Shown piece by piece: positions 29,853 through 40,110 of a DNA stretch of 64,000 bases. Numbering within the stretch: the first letter of the stretch is position 1; the number at the start of each line of letters is the position of its first letter. The notes under the pieces are model-generated. The model made no database searches and was not told the origin of the DNA. It worked only from the letters and a program-made list of their open reading frames with translations. This DNA is from Musicola paradisiaca NCPPB 2511 (GTDB lineage: Bacteria > Pseudomonadota > Gammaproteobacteria > Enterobacterales > Enterobacteriaceae). The stretch is from assembly GCF_000400505.1 (NCBI RefSeq), contig NZ_CM001857.1, forward strand, positions 3,840,390 to 3,904,389, read 5' to 3'. A program made the position numbers and the translations under genes.

Positions 29853-31536
29853 ATGAATAGCCTGCGGCGTTTCTGTCAGTTAGTCGCGCCGCTGTGGCTA
29901 AGCCGCGGCGCATTATGGCTATGGCTACTGTTATTCGCGACGATCAGTCTAACGCTGTCAGTGGTATGGATCAGCGTGCAGTACAACAACTGGAGCAAAG
30001 CCTTCTATGATGCGTTGGCGGACTACTTCCGCCACGCATCGATCCGCGCCCTGGCGTTGAGTTATCTCGGCTACACGGCGCTGTTTGTTCTGGTGGTAGT
30101 GTGCGGTAACTGGCTGAAAAAACTGTTGATGCTGCGCTGGCGCGAACAAATGACGCAGCAGTTCGAACAGCAATGGTTGCAGCACCATGCGCATTATCGG
30201 CTACAACTGATGCCCGGCGGTGCGCCGGATCACCCCGATCAGCGCATCGCCGAGGATATCCGCCTGTTGACGGAACAGAGTCTGACGCTGTTGTTATCGT
30301 TACTGAAAAACACCGCCCGACTGCTCTCTTTCCTGGCCATCCTGTGGCACCTCTCCGGTGTGCAGACCATCACGCTGGGCGACTGGCAACTGACCGTGCC
30401 GGGGTATCTGGTCTGGATTGCGCTGGGGTATGCGCTTGTCGGCAGTGCGGTCACGCACTGGCTCGGCGCGCCGTTGCATCACGTCAATGCCCGGCTACAA
30501 CAGGTGGAAGCCGGCTATCGCGGCACGCTGTTGCGTATCCACGACCATAGCGAGCAAATCGCGTTTTATCAGGGGCAGAAGGCGGAACGCCAGCGGATGC
30601 AACGGCACTTCAGCGCGATCGTCGCCAGTGCCTTTCAACTGATGGGGCGCGAGTGTCGTCTGGAAAGCTTCACCACCAGCTACTTCCGCCTGAGCCTGAT
30701 TATTCCGGTGTTCGCGGTGCTGCCGCTCTACCTGCTGCAACAGGTTTCGCTGGGCGCCATCATGCAAGCACGCGCCGCCTTTGGGTATGTGCTGGATGCG
30801 TTTGGCTGGTTCATCGACAGCTACCGGGAGCTGGCGCGCTGGTCGGCCACCGTCGGCCGGTTGTGGGAACTGCAACAACAGTTACAACAACTGCCGCCCT
30901 GCCCGACGCCGCAACGCCGGGGCGAAGCGCTTATCGCCGATCGCCTGCAACTGCGCTCTCCACAAGGGCATGCCTTACTGGAGCCGGTGTCGCTATGCCT
31001 ACAACCGGCCAACTGGTGCCAGTTGCAGGGCGCGAGCGGCAGCGGCAAAACCACGCTGCTACGGGCGCTGGCCGGGTTATGGCCGTTCAGCGCCGGATCG
31101 GTGATCCACCCTGCCGGCGAAGTGCTGTTCTTGCCGCAAAAAACCCTATCTGCCGCAGGGAACGTTGCGTCAGCTGTTGAGCTATCCGTCGCCGCACACG
31201 CCGCACGATGATCAGTTGCAGGCCGTACTGCAACAGGTGCAGTTGCCTCATCTCGTCCCGTTGCTGGACTGCGAGCACCCTTGGTCGATGCGTCTGTCCG
31301 GCGGCGAGCAGCAGCGGTTGTCGCTGGCACGCGCGTTGTTACAAAAACCGGCGTTATTGTGTCTGGATGAGGCCACCAGCCAGTTAGACGATGACAGCGC
31401 GCATTGGCTAATGCGGGAATTGCGCCGCCAGTTACCCCACACCATTGTACTGGCGGTGACGCATCAAACGGTGCTGACAGCGCTGTTCGATACCACGCTG
31501 GCCACGACGACAGCCGGGCGGGCGAACGCAGCCTGA
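29853..31536 (+). pseudogene. SbmA/YddA-like ABC transporter, frameshifted
   Basis: The first frame encodes a six-helix membrane domain of the SbmA_BacA / ABC_membrane_2 type (about residues 1-310) and the start of an ATPase with Walker A GASGSGKTT near residue 393. After FLPQK the frame turns to unrelated sequence and stops at 31211. The next frame continues the ATPase with the signature LSGGEQQR, Walker [15 protein letters not shown] and the switch His, ending at 31536. Removing one A from the A6 run at 31138-31143 gives one 560-residue YddA-like protein reading [19 protein letters not shown]. It lies 34 bases after the receptor gene, so it probably belongs to the same iron locus. It is a recent pseudogene or a base-call error. 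Confidence 0.8.
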
Positions 31537-31571
31537 GCGACAGGGAAAAATACCGTCAGGAAAGAAGCCAA

Positions 31572-31608
31572 AGAAAGCGGCCCGCGGAATCGCGGGCCGT
31601 AAAGAAAG
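31572..31608 (-). terminator. Terminator at the end of the deo operon
   Basis: CGGCCCGCG (31578-31586) and CGCGGGCCG (31591-31599) pair perfectly around GAAT. In the deo direction the stem is followed by CTTTCTTTGG. It lies between the convergent ABC transporter gene and deoD. Confidence 0.75.
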
Positions 31609-31612
31609 GGGA

Positions 31613-32338
31613 TTACGCCTCGGCGGCGTCGCCCAACAGCACCGACTCGAGCGCGATGTCGATCATCTCGTTGAAGGTGGTCTGGCGCTCGGCCGCCGTG
31701 GTCTGCTCGTGGGTGCGGATATGGTCGGACACGGTGCAGATCGCCAACGCTTTGGCGCCAAACTCCGCCGCCACGCCGTAGATACCGGCCGCTTCCATTT
31801 CCACGCCCAGAATGCCGTATTTTTCCATCACGTCGAACATCTGCGGATCCGGCGTGTAGAACAGATCGGCGGAGAACAGGTTGCCAACGCGAGCGTCGAT
31901 GCCGCGTGCTTTGGCGGCATCGACCGCATGGCGCAGCAGGTCGAAATCGGCAATCGCCGAGAAGTCGTGATCTTTAAAGCGCATCCGGTTCACTTTGGAA
32001 TCGGTGCAGGCGCCCATGCCGATCACCACGTCACGCAGTTTCACGTCGGCACGCACCGCGCCGCAGGAACCGACCCGGATAATTTTCTTCACGCCGTATT
32101 CGGTGATCAGCTCTTTGGTGTAAATGGAGCAGGACGGAATGCCCATGCCGTGGCCCATCACGGAAATACGGCGGCCTTTGTAGGTGCCGGTGAAACCCAA
32201 CATGCCGCGCACATTGTTCACTTCCACCGCATTTTCCAGAAAAGTTTCGGCGATGTACTTAGCGCGCAACGGGTCGCCCGGCATCAGCACTACGTCCGCG
32301 AAGTCACCCATTTCTGCATTGATATGTGGCGTAGCCAT
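31613..32338 (-). CDS. deoD: Purine nucleoside phosphorylase DeoD
   Basis: Phosphorolysis of purine (deoxy)nucleosides to base and (deoxy)ribose-1-phosphate; hexameric low-molecular-mass class. The 241 residues match E. coli Deo[24 protein letters not shown] at the start, [12 protein letters not shown], and [21 protein letters not shown] with the ribose-binding Glu. An upstream in-frame start at 32368 was rejected because AAGGAAG precedes the ATG at 32338. It is the last gene of deoCABD. Confidence 0.95.
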   Translation of the reverse strand: MATPHINAEMGDFADVVLMPGDPLRAKYIAETFLENAVEVNNVRGMLGFTGTYKGRRISVMGHGMGIPSCSIYTKELITEYGVKKIIRVGSCGAVRADVKLRDVVIGMGACTDSKVNRMRFKDHDFSAIADFDLLRHAVDAAKARGIDARVGNLFSADLFYTPDPQMFDVMEKYGILGVEMEAAGIYGVAAEFGAKALAICTVSDHIRTHEQTTAAERQTTFNEMIDIALESVLLGDAAEA

Positions 32339-32408
32339 CGTTTTTCTTCCTTCTTGATATGGCGTCACATCGCCATTGAATTAAATAATCACGTTGCTAA
32401 CCGGGGCA

Positions 32409-33632
32409 TCACAGCATCGGTTGCCCGTATTCCATCGGCGACAGGCCGAAATAACCCGCTACCGTCTGGCCGATGTCGGCGAACGTGGTACGGTGCCCGC
32501 GCGACCCCGGCGTCACGGTCGGCCCATAGATCAGCACCGGCACATGTTCGCGGGTGTGATCGGTACCCGGCCAGCTCGGGTCGCAGCCGTGATCGGCGGT
32601 CAGGATCAGAATATCGTCGCCGGTCACGCGAGCGAGCATTTCCGGCAAACGGCGATCGAACAGTTCCAGCGCAGCGGCATACCCGGCGATGTCGCGACGA
32701 TGGCCGTATGACGAATCGAAATCCACAAAGTTGGTGAACACGATGGTGTCATCGCCCGCCTGCTCCATCTCTTTCAGCGTGGCGTCAAACAGCGCATCGA
32801 TGCCGGTGGCCTTCACCTTTTTGGTAATGCCGACGTTGGCGTAGATATCCGCGATTTTCCCCACCGACACCACGGTGCCGTTTTTCTCGCCCACCAGCTT
32901 TTTCAGCATGGTCGGCGCCGGCGGCTCGACGGCCAGATCGTGGCGGTTGCCGGTACGCTGGAACTGCCCGACGCGATCGCCGATAAACGGACGGGCGATC
33001 ACCCGGCCGATATTGTAGCCGCCTGCGGTGAGTTCTTCGCGTGCGATTTCACACAGTTCGTACAGTTTCTCCAGCCCGAAGGTCTCCTCGTGGCAGGCGA
33101 TCTGGAAGACGGAATCAGCAGAGGTGTAGAAAATCGGCTTGCCGGTTCTCATATGCTCCTCGCCGAGCTGGTCGAGAATCACGGTGCCGGAAGAATGGCA
33201 GTTACCGAGATACCCCGGCAGCCCGGCCCGTTCAACCAGCCGGTCCAGCAATGCCTGCGGGAAGCTGTTGTCGTGATCAAGAAAATAGCCCCAATCGAAC
33301 AACACCGGCACACCCGCGATTTCCCAGTGGCCCGACGGCGTATCCTTGCCGGAAGAAATTTCACTGGCGTAAGCATAGGCGCCGACGATCTCCGCCTGCG
33401 CATCCAGCCCCGCCGGGAAATGGCCGGTGGACTCCGCCGCCGCCTTGCCCAGCCCCAGACGGGACAGGTTCGGCAGGTGCAGCGCCCCCTGACGTCCAAC
33501 GTTAGCCTTCCCTTCCGCGCAGGCTTGTGCGATATGGCCCAGCGTATCTGAACCCGCGTCGCCAAACCGTTCGGCATCTGCGGCTGCGCCAATACCGAAC
33601 GAGTCAAGAACCATAATAAATGCACGTTTCAT
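32409..33632 (-). CDS. deoB: Phosphopentomutase
   Basis: Interconverts (deoxy)ribose-1-phosphate and -5-phosphate with two Mn2+ ions. It has 407 residues, as in E. coli. Metal ligands of the alkaline phosphatase superfamily are visible: N-terminal [14 protein letters not shown], then [12 protein letters not shown] and [18 protein letters not shown]. It lies between deoA and deoD in one operon. Confidence 0.95.
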   Translation of the reverse strand: MKRAFIMVLDSFGIGAAADAERFGDAGSDTLGHIAQACAEGKANVGRQGALHLPNLSRLGLGKAAAESTGHFPAGLDAQAEIVGAYAYASEISSGKDTPSGHWEIAGVPVLFDWGYFLDHDNSFPQALLDRLVERAGLPGYLGNCHSSGTVILDQLGEEHMRTGKPIFYTSADSVFQIACHEETFGLEKLYELCEIAREELTAGGYNIGRVIARPFIGDRVGQFQRTGNRHDLAVEPPAPTMLKKLVGEKNGTVVSVGKIADIYANVGITKKVKATGIDALFDATLKEMEQAGDDTIVFTNFVDFDSSYGHRRDIAGYAAALELFDRRLPEMLARVTGDDILILTADHGCDPSWPGTDHTREHVPVLIYGPTVTPGSRGHRTTFADIGQTVAGYFGLSPMEYGQPML

Positions 33633-33680
33633 ATCGTTATCTCCTGCGTTGTGCGTAAGGTCGGGCTGAATGTCGCCGTG

Positions 33681-35015
33681 TTATTGCGCATCGGCGGCGC
33701 TGAGGCGACGATAAATCAGCGGGCAAGGCGCCGGTGGCTGCCCGCTGATGGTGATGGCGTCTCTGATTGCCTGCGCCGCCTGTTGCCAGTCAGCCTCCGT
33801 ATTGGCGTGGATCACCGCCAGCGGACGCTGTGTATCGACATACTCGCCTAAGCTGACCATGTCGCTCAGCCCGACACTGTGATCAATAGTATCACTCGCC
33901 TGACGACGTCCACCACCCAGAGCCACCACCGCCATCCCCAGCCCTCGGGCATCCATGGCGTTGACAAACCCGTTTTGCTCGGCGAACACCGGCTTGCTGA
34001 GCGTCGCGGCTTGCAGATAACGATCATAATGCTCGACGAAATCCGCCGGCCCGCGCTGCGCTGCGACCATCCGTCCGAACACCTCCGCCGCCCGACCGTT
34101 GTCCAACACGGCCTGCAACCGGGCCCGCGCGTCGGCGGTGCTGTTGGCCAACCCTCCCGCCAGCAGCATGTCTTCACAGAGCGCCATCGTGACCTCGAAC
34201 AAGCGCGGATTACGCTGTTCACCGGTCAAAAAACGCACCGCTTCGCGTACCTCCAGCGCATTACCCGCGCTGGAAGCCAGCACCTGGCTCATGTCGGTCA
34301 ACAACGCACTGGTGCGGCACCCCGCCTGATTCGCCACGCCGACGATCGCCTGCGCCAGTTGCTCCGATTGTTCATAAGTCGGCATAAACGCACCGGAACC
34401 GACTTTGACGTCCATCACCAGCGCGTCCAGCCCTTCCGCCAGCTTTTTCGCCAGAATCGAGGCGGTAATCAGCGCAATGGAATCCACCGTGGCGGTAATA
34501 TCCCGCGTGGCATAAAACCGTTTGTCTGCCGGCGCCAGCGAGTTGGTTTGCCCGATAATCGCCACGCCGACATCTTGGATAATCTGGCGGAAACGCGCGT
34601 CGGTGGGGAGAATATCCAGGCCCGGAATCGACTCCAGCTTGTCCAGCGTACCGCCGGTGTGGCCCAGCCCACGGCCAGAAATCATCGGTACGTAACCACC
34701 ACAGGCCGCCACCATCGGCCCCAGCATCAGGGAAGTGACGTCGCCGACGCCGCCGGTGGAATGCTTGTCCACCAGCGGGCCGTGCAGATCCAGCCCTTTC
34801 CAGTCCAGCACGGTGCCGGAATCACGCATCGCCAGCGTCAGCGCCACGCGCTCGTCCATGTTCATGTCGTGGAAAAAGATGGTCATCGCCAGCGCCGCGA
34901 TCTGCCCCTCCGACACACTGTTGTCACGTATTCCATTGATGAAAAAGCGAATCTCTTCCGCACTGAGCGGATGCCCATCCCGTTTTTTACGGATGATTTC
35001 CTGAGTCAAAAACAC
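33681..35015 (-). CDS. deoA: Thymidine phosphorylase
   Basis: Converts thymidine and phosphate to thymine and deoxyribose-1-phosphate. The 444 residues follow E. coli DeoA (440). The family signature [20 protein letters not shown] is present, along with the phosphate site [12 protein letters not shown] and the catalytic region around [10 protein letters not shown]. It is the second gene of deoCABD, 68 bases after deoC. Confidence 0.95.
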   Translation of the reverse strand: MFLTQEIIRKKRDGHPLSAEEIRFFINGIRDNSVSEGQIAALAMTIFFHDMNMDERVALTLAMRDSGTVLDWKGLDLHGPLVDKHSTGGVGDVTSLMLGPMVAACGGYVPMISGRGLGHTGGTLDKLESIPGLDILPTDARFRQIIQDVGVAIIGQTNSLAPADKRFYATRDITATVDSIALITASILAKKLAEGLDALVMDVKVGSGAFMPTYEQSEQLAQAIVGVANQAGCRTSALLTDMSQVLASSAGNALEVREAVRFLTGEQRNPRLFEVTMALCEDMLLAGGLANSTADARARLQAVLDNGRAAEVFGRMVAAQRGPADFVEHYDRYLQAATLSKPVFAEQNGFVNAMDARGLGMAVVALGGGRRQASDTIDHSVGLSDMVSLGEYVDTQRPLAVIHANTEADWQQAAQAIRDAITISGQPPAPCPLIYRRLSAADAQ

Positions 35016-35083
35016 GGCGGCGTTCTCCCCGAAGTCAACAAAGCGACGCAGACGCCAATACCCCGCGCAGCTTAACGATAGGT

Positions 35084-35863
35084 TTAATAGTTGCTGCGGC
35101 TGGCGGAAGCGCTATGGCCCAGTACCGTCAACAGGCTGCCCAACAGGCCCGACGCGCCGAACCGGAAATGACGGGCATCAGCCCACCCGGCGCCCATGAT
35201 AGCGTCGGCAAGTTGCAGGTACTGGGCGGCATCCTCCGCAGTACGCACGCCGCCGGCCGGTTTGAACCCGACGTTCTCGCCCACGCCTTTGTCACGAATC
35301 ACTTTCAGCATGATTTCCGCTGATTGCAGCGTCGCGTTGACCGCCACCTTGCCGGTAGAGGTTTTGATAAAATCCGCTCCGGCATCGATAGCGATTTCAC
35401 TGGCCTGACGAATCAGCGCTTCGGTCTTCAATTCGCCGGTTTCGATAATCACCTTGAGTAATACGCCCGCCGCCGCACACGCTTCTTTACAGGCTGTCAC
35501 CAGTTCGAAACCGACCTGACGGTTGCCCGCCATCAGCGCCCGATACGGGAACACCACATCCACCTCGTCCGCCCCATAAGCAATAGCGGCGCGGGTTTCA
35601 GCCAGCGCGACGTCGATGTCGTCATTACCGTGCGGAAAATTAGTGACGGTGGCAATACGCACCTCCGGCGTTCCCTGCTCGCACAGCGTCTTACGCGCCA
35701 GCGGCACAAAACGCGGATAAATGCAGACGGCGGCGGTTTTTCCCGCCGGGCTGCTGGCCTGACGACACAGAGCAATCACCTTTTCATCGGTATCGTCGTC
35801 ATTCAGTGTGGTCAAGTCCATCAGCCCCAGCGCACGCTGCGCCACGGTAGTTAATTCAGTCAT
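35084..35863 (-). CDS. deoC: Deoxyribose-phosphate aldolase
   Basis: Class I aldolase cleaving deoxyribose-5-phosphate to acetaldehyde and glyceraldehyde-3-phosphate. It has 259 residues, the E. coli length. The Schiff-base lysine lies in [16 protein letters not shown] (about 167), the proton-relay residues in [14 protein letters not shown] and [14 protein letters not shown]. It is the first gene of the operon and has a CRP-type promoter upstream. Substrates include the products of deoA, deoB and deoD. Confidence 0.95.
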   Translation of the reverse strand: MTELTTVAQRALGLMDLTTLNDDDTDEKVIALCRQASSPAGKTAAVCIYPRFVPLARKTLCEQGTPEVRIATVTNFPHGNDDIDVALAETRAAIAYGADEVDVVFPYRALMAGNRQVGFELVTACKEACAAAGVLLKVIIETGELKTEALIRQASEIAIDAGADFIKTSTGKVAVNATLQSAEIMLKVIRDKGVGENVGFKPAGGVRTAEDAAQYLQLADAIMGAGWADARHFRFGASGLLGSLLTVLGHSASASRSNY

Positions 35864-35964
35864 ACAGCAATACTCCCACCCATTCAGCCAAACCCAATGG
35901 CCGCCCGCAGATAAAGCTTATCTGGCGGCCCCAGTGAGCAATGTTCTCATAATCACACAGATCG

Positions 35965-36009
35965 ATTATAAAATAACAAAAATGAATTAATAATGTTATT
36001 TTTATCACA
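35965..36009 (-). promoter_or_regulatory. CRP-dependent promoter of deoCABD
   Basis: TATAAT on the minus strand (35965-35970) lies about 100 bases before deoC. TGTTA-N6-TCACA (35994-36009), nine of ten CRP consensus bases, is centred about 42 bases before the probable start site, where a class II activator acts. E. coli deo is controlled by CRP, CytR and DeoR. No certain DeoR operator was identified here. Confidence 0.7.
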
Positions 36010-36079
36010 TTCAAAAGACCACCGTCTGGATAGGGGAAACACCCGCATCCAGGTAAAGGGAAATTGAGCACGGACAGCG

Positions 36080-36292
36080 TGGTTTATCCCCACCGGATGT
36101 GGGGAACACGTCACATTCACGATCCCGGTTACGCCGAAAACCGGTTTATCCCCACGGGTGTGGGGAACACGAGAATGGGGATCAAATATGATTACCGTAT
36201 CGCGGTTTATCCCCACGGGTGTGGGGAACACTCAGTTTGTGACGCTCAATGTCCAGCTGCGCGCGGTTTATCCCCACGGGTGTGGGGAACAC
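36080..36292 (-). CRISPR. Orphan type I-E CRISPR array, four repeats and three spacers
   Basis: Three identical 29-base repeats lie at 36142-36170, 36203-36231 and 36264-36292. In transcript sense each begins GTGTTCCCCACACC and ends GATAAACCG, the I-E pattern, with a CCCCAC/GTGGGG stem. A fourth copy at 36080-36109 is degenerate, with changed loop bases and one extra base. All three spacers are 32 bases. The degenerate copy marks the leader-distal end, so the leader should be on the right (from 36293, AT-rich) and transcription on the minus strand. No cas genes occur in the window. Short frames across the repeats are artefacts. Confidence 0.92.
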
Positions 36293-36528
36293 GCTAAATA
36301 TATCCTATTGTTTTCAAATCTATTTTTATACTCACAAAAATTCACCGATTTTTCCAGGCTGATAAAGAACGGTAACGCTTTGATAACTATAGCGTCTGTC
36401 ATACGGCACCGCGAATATTGTCCGTCGCACCACGCACCGGTAGCGAGCCGCTCATTACGGCTACCACGGCAAGGCTATCGTAGCCCATCGGAAATCCGCT
36501 TTTCTTCAGACGTCGGGGCCGTAAGATA
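36293..36528 (-). other. AT-rich leader-like region of the CRISPR array
   Basis: About 100 bases (36293-36390) are strongly AT-rich and directly abut the intact end of the array, as a type I-E leader would. The remaining part up to yhbQ has no recognisable feature. Leader activity is inferred from position and composition. Confidence 0.5.
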
Positions 36529-36861
36529 GTGCCGATAACACACTCTGCGGGCATTCCTGTGACGACATCGACAACCCTATGGTTTCTCTATATTTTACGC
36601 ACGACCGGCGGCCAGCTTTACACCGGCATCACCACCGACGTCACACGCAGGTTGGCGCAGCATCAGGCAGGAAAAGGGGCGCGTTCATTGCGGGGAAAAG
36701 GAGCACTGGCGCTGGTCTATCACTGCGTCGTCAATGATCGATCCGCCGCGCTGAAGTGGGAATATCGCGTCAAACAGCTGACGAAAAAACAAAAAGAGAG
36801 GCTGGTGCAAACACAGCCTCTCCATGTGGCAGATTTTTTTTCCAGACTCAGAGCAGATTAA
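36529..36861 (+). CDS. yhbQ: GIY-YIG nuclease-family protein YhbQ
   Basis: A small protein of up to 110 residues with one GIY-YIG domain ([41 protein letters not shown]), followed by the conserved [16 protein letters not shown]. The catalytic Tyr, Arg and Glu positions are present. E. coli YhbQ has 100 residues. The start is uncertain: GTG at 36529 or GTG at 36559, the latter giving the E. coli length. Neither has a strong ribosome binding site. Its end overlaps the convergent yhbS end by 14 bases. The substrate in cells is not established. Confidence 0.85.
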   Translation: MPITHSAGIPVTTSTTLWFLYILRTTGGQLYTGITTDVTRRLAQHQAGKGARSLRGKGALALVYHCVVNDRSAALKWEYRVKQLTKKQKERLVQTQPLHVADFFSRLRAD

Positions 36862-37351
36862 ACGGCGCCGCGTACTCCACCATACCGCTCACGCCTTCGA
36901 AATGATTGTCCACCAGCGGGTAAATCTGGAAGGCCCGTTCAGTCTTCGGCCAGCGGCAGCGCAATTGCCGTTCAATGGCGGGAACGAAACCGAAACGCGA
37001 GTAGTAAGCCGGGTTGCCCAGCACCACCACGGCGGTATAACCAAATTCGTTAAGCGCATCCAGCCCTTCATATACCAGCTTTTCGCCCAATCCCTGTCGA
37101 CGATAGGACGCCTCCACCGCCAGCGGCCCCAACCCGACCCATTGCCGGTCTTCGCCGTCCAGCGTCACCGGGCTAAAGGCGGCGTATCCCACGACCACAC
37201 CTTCATCGTCGCTGGCCACAACCCCTAGCGTCAGCAACCCATCCTCTCGTAGTTGCTGTACCAGATCCGCTTCTTTGCCATCAGGGAAGGCTCCCCGCAA
37301 CAGGTTGTCGATCCCCGGTGCATCCACCGGAATTTCAACACGAATCAACAT
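36848..37351 (-). CDS. yhbS: GNAT-family N-acetyltransferase YhbS
   Basis: A 167-residue protein of the GNAT fold. The acetyl-CoA loop is [18 protein letters not shown] and the strand before it is [10 protein letters not shown]. The [11 protein letters not shown] segment is typical of the YhbS subfamily. The acceptor is not established. It overlaps the end of ubiT by seven bases and is probably co-translated with it, as in E. coli. Confidence 0.88.
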   Translation of the reverse strand: MLIRVEIPVDAPGIDNLLRGAFPDGKEADLVQQLREDGLLTLGVVASDDEGVVVGYAAFSPVTLDGEDRQWVGLGPLAVEASYRRQGLGEKLVYEGLDALNEFGYTAVVVLGNPAYYSRFGFVPAIERQLRCRWPKTERAFQIYPLVDNHFEGVSGMVEYAAPFNLL

Positions 37352-37875
37352 GATGCCGGCGCGTGAGACGTTGACTGCTCCGCGCCCTCCTGTAAACCAG
37401 CCGCCACAAACGCCGCCAATTGCTCTAACGTCACGCGCAATGGCTTTGGCATCGCCTCAAGTTCGATAGCGTCCATCAAGTTTTTGACATACAACCCGAG
37501 CTCCGTATCACCTTCAATCCGCAACCGGCGCTGGAAAAACAGCGTATCGGGGTCTTCCCGACGTGCGGCGATCAGGATCAGATCATTGGCATCAGCGCTG
37601 AAGCTCACATCCGCCAGCGCGTTTTGGCTGACGATCAATTTTTGATCCTGCAATGACATAAACCACGTCAACCCGACATCCCGCACGTCAATCTTCAGCC
37701 AGCGGTTGTCCAGAAAGTCCAGTTCACCGTCTTCCAGCGCCTGGCGGAACTGCCACCCCAGCAACTGCTCCAACACCCGCCGCTGCAAAGAGAATGGCGT
37801 TAACATTAACGGTTTGCCCAGTAAACCGGGTGCCCGACGCACAATCTGCGCCCGTAGTTTTTCCAACACTGGCAT
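37345..37875 (-). CDS. ubiT: SCP2-domain accessory factor UbiT (YhbT)
   Basis: A 176-residue lipid-binding protein of the SCP2 fold. In E. coli UbiT works with UbiU and UbiV in oxygen-independent ubiquinone synthesis and is thought to hold the prenylated intermediates. The SCP2 core is visible (GELDFLDNRWLKIDVRDVGLTWFMSLQDQKLIVS ... DTLFFQRRLRIEGDTELGLYVKNLMDAIELE). It is divergent from ubiU across a 339-base gap that contains an FNR site. The C terminus (HAPASC) differs from E. coli. Confidence 0.9.
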   Translation of the reverse strand: MPVLEKLRAQIVRRAPGLLGKPLMLTPFSLQRRVLEQLLGWQFRQALEDGELDFLDNRWLKIDVRDVGLTWFMSLQDQKLIVSQNALADVSFSADANDLILIAARREDPDTLFFQRRLRIEGDTELGLYVKNLMDAIELEAMPKPLRVTLEQLAAFVAAGLQEGAEQSTSHAPASC

Positions 37876-38072
37876 GCTCCTCTAATGCGATGCTGAACTC
37901 GGCTGAATCCCTGAATAATGCAGACCATGCATCATTAACGAATACAACCTGATACCGCCACTATTCTGCCACACGGCAGGAATTGGGCTGGGGTCTACGT
38001 CAATACTTTAGCCTGTTCCTGGCAAAATCACGACCCGCCGCCGCGCCAATTGCCGTTTCATCTCACGATATG

Positions 38073-38114
38073 CTGGTTTAAATCAAAGTCCCGCCATGAC
38101 AGGTTAACTAAGAT
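38073..38114 (+). promoter_or_regulatory. FNR-dependent promoter of ubiUV
   Basis: CTGGTTTAAATCAA (38073-38086) matches eight of ten bases of the FNR consensus TTGAT-N4-ATCAA. A -10 candidate TAAGAT lies at 38109-38114. If the start is near 38121, the FNR site is centred at -41.5, the exact class II position. E. coli ubiUV is reported to be FNR-controlled. The rest of the 339-base ubiT-ubiU gap shows nothing else certain. Confidence 0.68.
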
Positions 38115-38214
38115 CCCCTATTCGTTAAAAACCTGCATCGACTGATAACAATGTGGATCAGTCTGCCTGCATCATCAGCCCCCCGCTTTGCGGGCGTGGC
38201 GGAAGGAAGCCAGT

Positions 38215-39210
38215 ATGGAATTGCTTTGCCCCGCCGGTAATCTGCCGGCATTGAAAGCCGCTATCGAAAACGGTGCTGACGCGGTGTACATCGGGCTAAA
38301 AGACGATACCAACGCCCGACATTTCGCCGGCCTCAACTTCACGGATAAAAAATTACAGGAAGCCAGCGACTATGTGCATCGCCACCGGCGCAAACTGCAC
38401 ATCGCCATTAATACCTTCGCGCATCCGGATGGTTATCTCCGCTGGGAACGCGCGGTGGATATGGCGGCGCAGTCCGGCGCGGACGCGCTGATTCTGGCGG
38501 ATCTGGCGATGCTGGATTATGCAGCGCAGCGCTATCCGCATATCGAACGCCACGTCTCGGTACAAGCGTCCGCCACCAATGAGGAAGCGGCCCGCTTCTA
38601 TCAACGCAATTTTGCGGTGTCCCGCATCGTGCTGCCGCGCGTGCTTTCCATCCATCAGGTTAAACAATTGGCGCGCACCAGCCCGGTGCCGCTGGAAGTG
38701 TTCGCCTTCGGCAGCCTGTGCATCATGTCCGAAGGCCGCTGTTACCTCTCTTCCTACCTGACCGGCGAATCACCCAATACCGTAGGCGCCTGCTCGCCTG
38801 CCCGCTTTGTACGCTGGCAACAGACCGCGCAGGGTATGGAATCCCGTCTCAACGATGTACTGATCGACCGGTACCAGGAAAATGAAAACGCGGGCTACCC
38901 GACGTTGTGTAAAGGACGCTATCTGGTGGGCGGTCAACGCTACCATGCGCTGGAAGAGCCCACCAGCCTCAACACGCTGGCGCTGCTGCCGGAGCTGATG
39001 GCGGCGGGGATCGCTTCGGTGAAAATCGAAGGACGCCAACGCAGCCCGGCATACGTCAGCCAGGTTACGCAGGTGTGGCGTCAGGCCATCGATCGCTGCC
39101 GTGCGGCGCCGGAACAGTTTGTGCCGACCCAGGCCTGGATGGACGCGCTCGGCGCAGTATCGGAAGGCACCCAGACCACACTGGGCGCTTATCATCGTCA
39201 ATGGCAGTAA
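38215..39210 (+). CDS. ubiU: Oxygen-independent ubiquinone hydroxylase subunit UbiU (YhbU)
   Basis: Peptidase-U32-family Fe-S protein that, with UbiV, hydroxylates ubiquinone precursors without oxygen, using prephenate as the hydroxyl donor in E. coli. The 331 residues match E. coli UbiU from the first residue ([29 protein letters not shown]). The 4Fe-4S cysteines are in [33 protein letters not shown] and TLCKGRY. An upstream start at 38188 was rejected because GGAAGGAAG precedes the ATG at 38215. Confidence 0.94.
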   Translation: MELLCPAGNLPALKAAIENGADAVYIGLKDDTNARHFAGLNFTDKKLQEASDYVHRHRRKLHIAINTFAHPDGYLRWERAVDMAAQSGADALILADLAMLDYAAQRYPHIERHVSVQASATNEEAARFYQRNFAVSRIVLPRVLSIHQVKQLARTSPVPLEVFAFGSLCIMSEGRCYLSSYLTGESPNTVGACSPARFVRWQQTAQGMESRLNDVLIDRYQENENAGYPTLCKGRYLVGGQRYHALEEPTSLNTLALLPELMAAGIASVKIEGRQRSPAYVSQVTQVWRQAIDRCRAAPEQFVPTQAWMDALGAVSEGTQTTLGAYHRQWQ

Positions 39211-39224
39211 ACGCGGGATACGCA

Positions 39225-40103
39225 ATGAAATACTCACTGGGCGCCATTCTCTACTACTGGCCCAAAGCCGAGATTGAGACCTTTTATCAGGCTGCAATCG
39301 CCAGCAACGCCGATATCATTTATCTGGGCGAGACTGTCTGCAGTAAACGCCGCGGCATGAAAGTGAACGATTGGCTCGCACTGGCGCGTGACATTACCGC
39401 CGCCGGCAAACAGGTGGTGATATCGACGTTAGCTTTACTGCAAGCACCTTCTGAACTGAACGAGCTGAAACGTTATGTGGAAAACGGTGAATTTTTGCTG
39501 GAGGCCAACGATTTAGGCGCAGTCAACATGGCGGCTGAACGCCATTTACCGTTCGTCGCCGGCCACGCATTGAACTGTTACAACGCCTATACGCTGCGCT
39601 TGCTGCACCGCCAGGGGATGGTGCGCTGGTGCATGCCGGTGGAACTGTCCCGCGACTGGCTACAGTGTCTGCTTAATCAGTGCGACGAGCTGGGCTTCCG
39701 CCATCAGTTCGACGTAGAAGTGTTGAGCTACGGCCACCTGCCGCTGGCCTACTCCGCTCGCTGCTTCACCGCTCGTTCGGAAAACCGCGCCAAAGACGAG
39801 TGCGAAACCTGCTGCATCAACTATCCGCTGGGGCGTCAGGTTCTGTCGCAGGAGAATCAGCAAGTCTTCGTGCTCAACGGCATCCAGACACAGAGCGGTT
39901 ACTGTTACAACCTCGGTAATGAATTAACCTCAATGCAGGGTCTGGTGGATATTGTCCGGCTTTCGCCGCAAGGCCTCGACACGCTGCAGATGCTCGACAG
40001 GTTCCGCGCCAATGAACAGGGCGAACATCCGCTCACGTTGGAAAATCAGGCCGAATGCAATGGCTACTGGAAACGCCTTGCCGGGCTGGAACTGGTGCCC
40101 TGA
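39225..40103 (+). CDS. ubiV: Oxygen-independent ubiquinone hydroxylase subunit UbiV (YhbV)
   Basis: Partner of UbiU in anaerobic ubiquinone synthesis, also a U32-family 4Fe-4S protein. It has 292 residues. The cluster cysteines are in [10 protein letters not shown] near residue 40 and in [26 protein letters not shown] near 180-197. The frame is open from 39075 inside ubiU, but the ATG at 39225, 14 bases after ubiU, gives the E. coli start MKYSLGxxLYYW. A hairpin at 40111-40135 follows. Confidence 0.94.
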   Translation: MKYSLGAILYYWPKAEIETFYQAAIASNADIIYLGETVCSKRRGMKVNDWLALARDITAAGKQVVISTLALLQAPSELNELKRYVENGEFLLEANDLGAVNMAAERHLPFVAGHALNCYNAYTLRLLHRQGMVRWCMPVELSRDWLQCLLNQCDELGFRHQFDVEVLSYGHLPLAYSARCFTARSENRAKDECETCCINYPLGRQVLSQENQQVFVLNGIQTQSGYCYNLGNELTSMQGLVDIVRLSPQGLDTLQMLDRFRANEQGEHPLTLENQAECNGYWKRLAGLELVP

Positions 40104-40110
40104 CGTTCTT

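Noticed and set aside
31130-31150. Programmed ribosomal frameshift at the A6 run
   Set aside because: The downstream frame needs a +1 shift, and the A6 run is not a -1 slippery heptamer in the reading frame; no stimulatory structure was evident. A simple indel is more likely.
35953-36529. Open frames across the CRISPR repeats
   Set aside because: They consist of translated repeats (FPTPVGIN and similar) and are a known annotation artefact.
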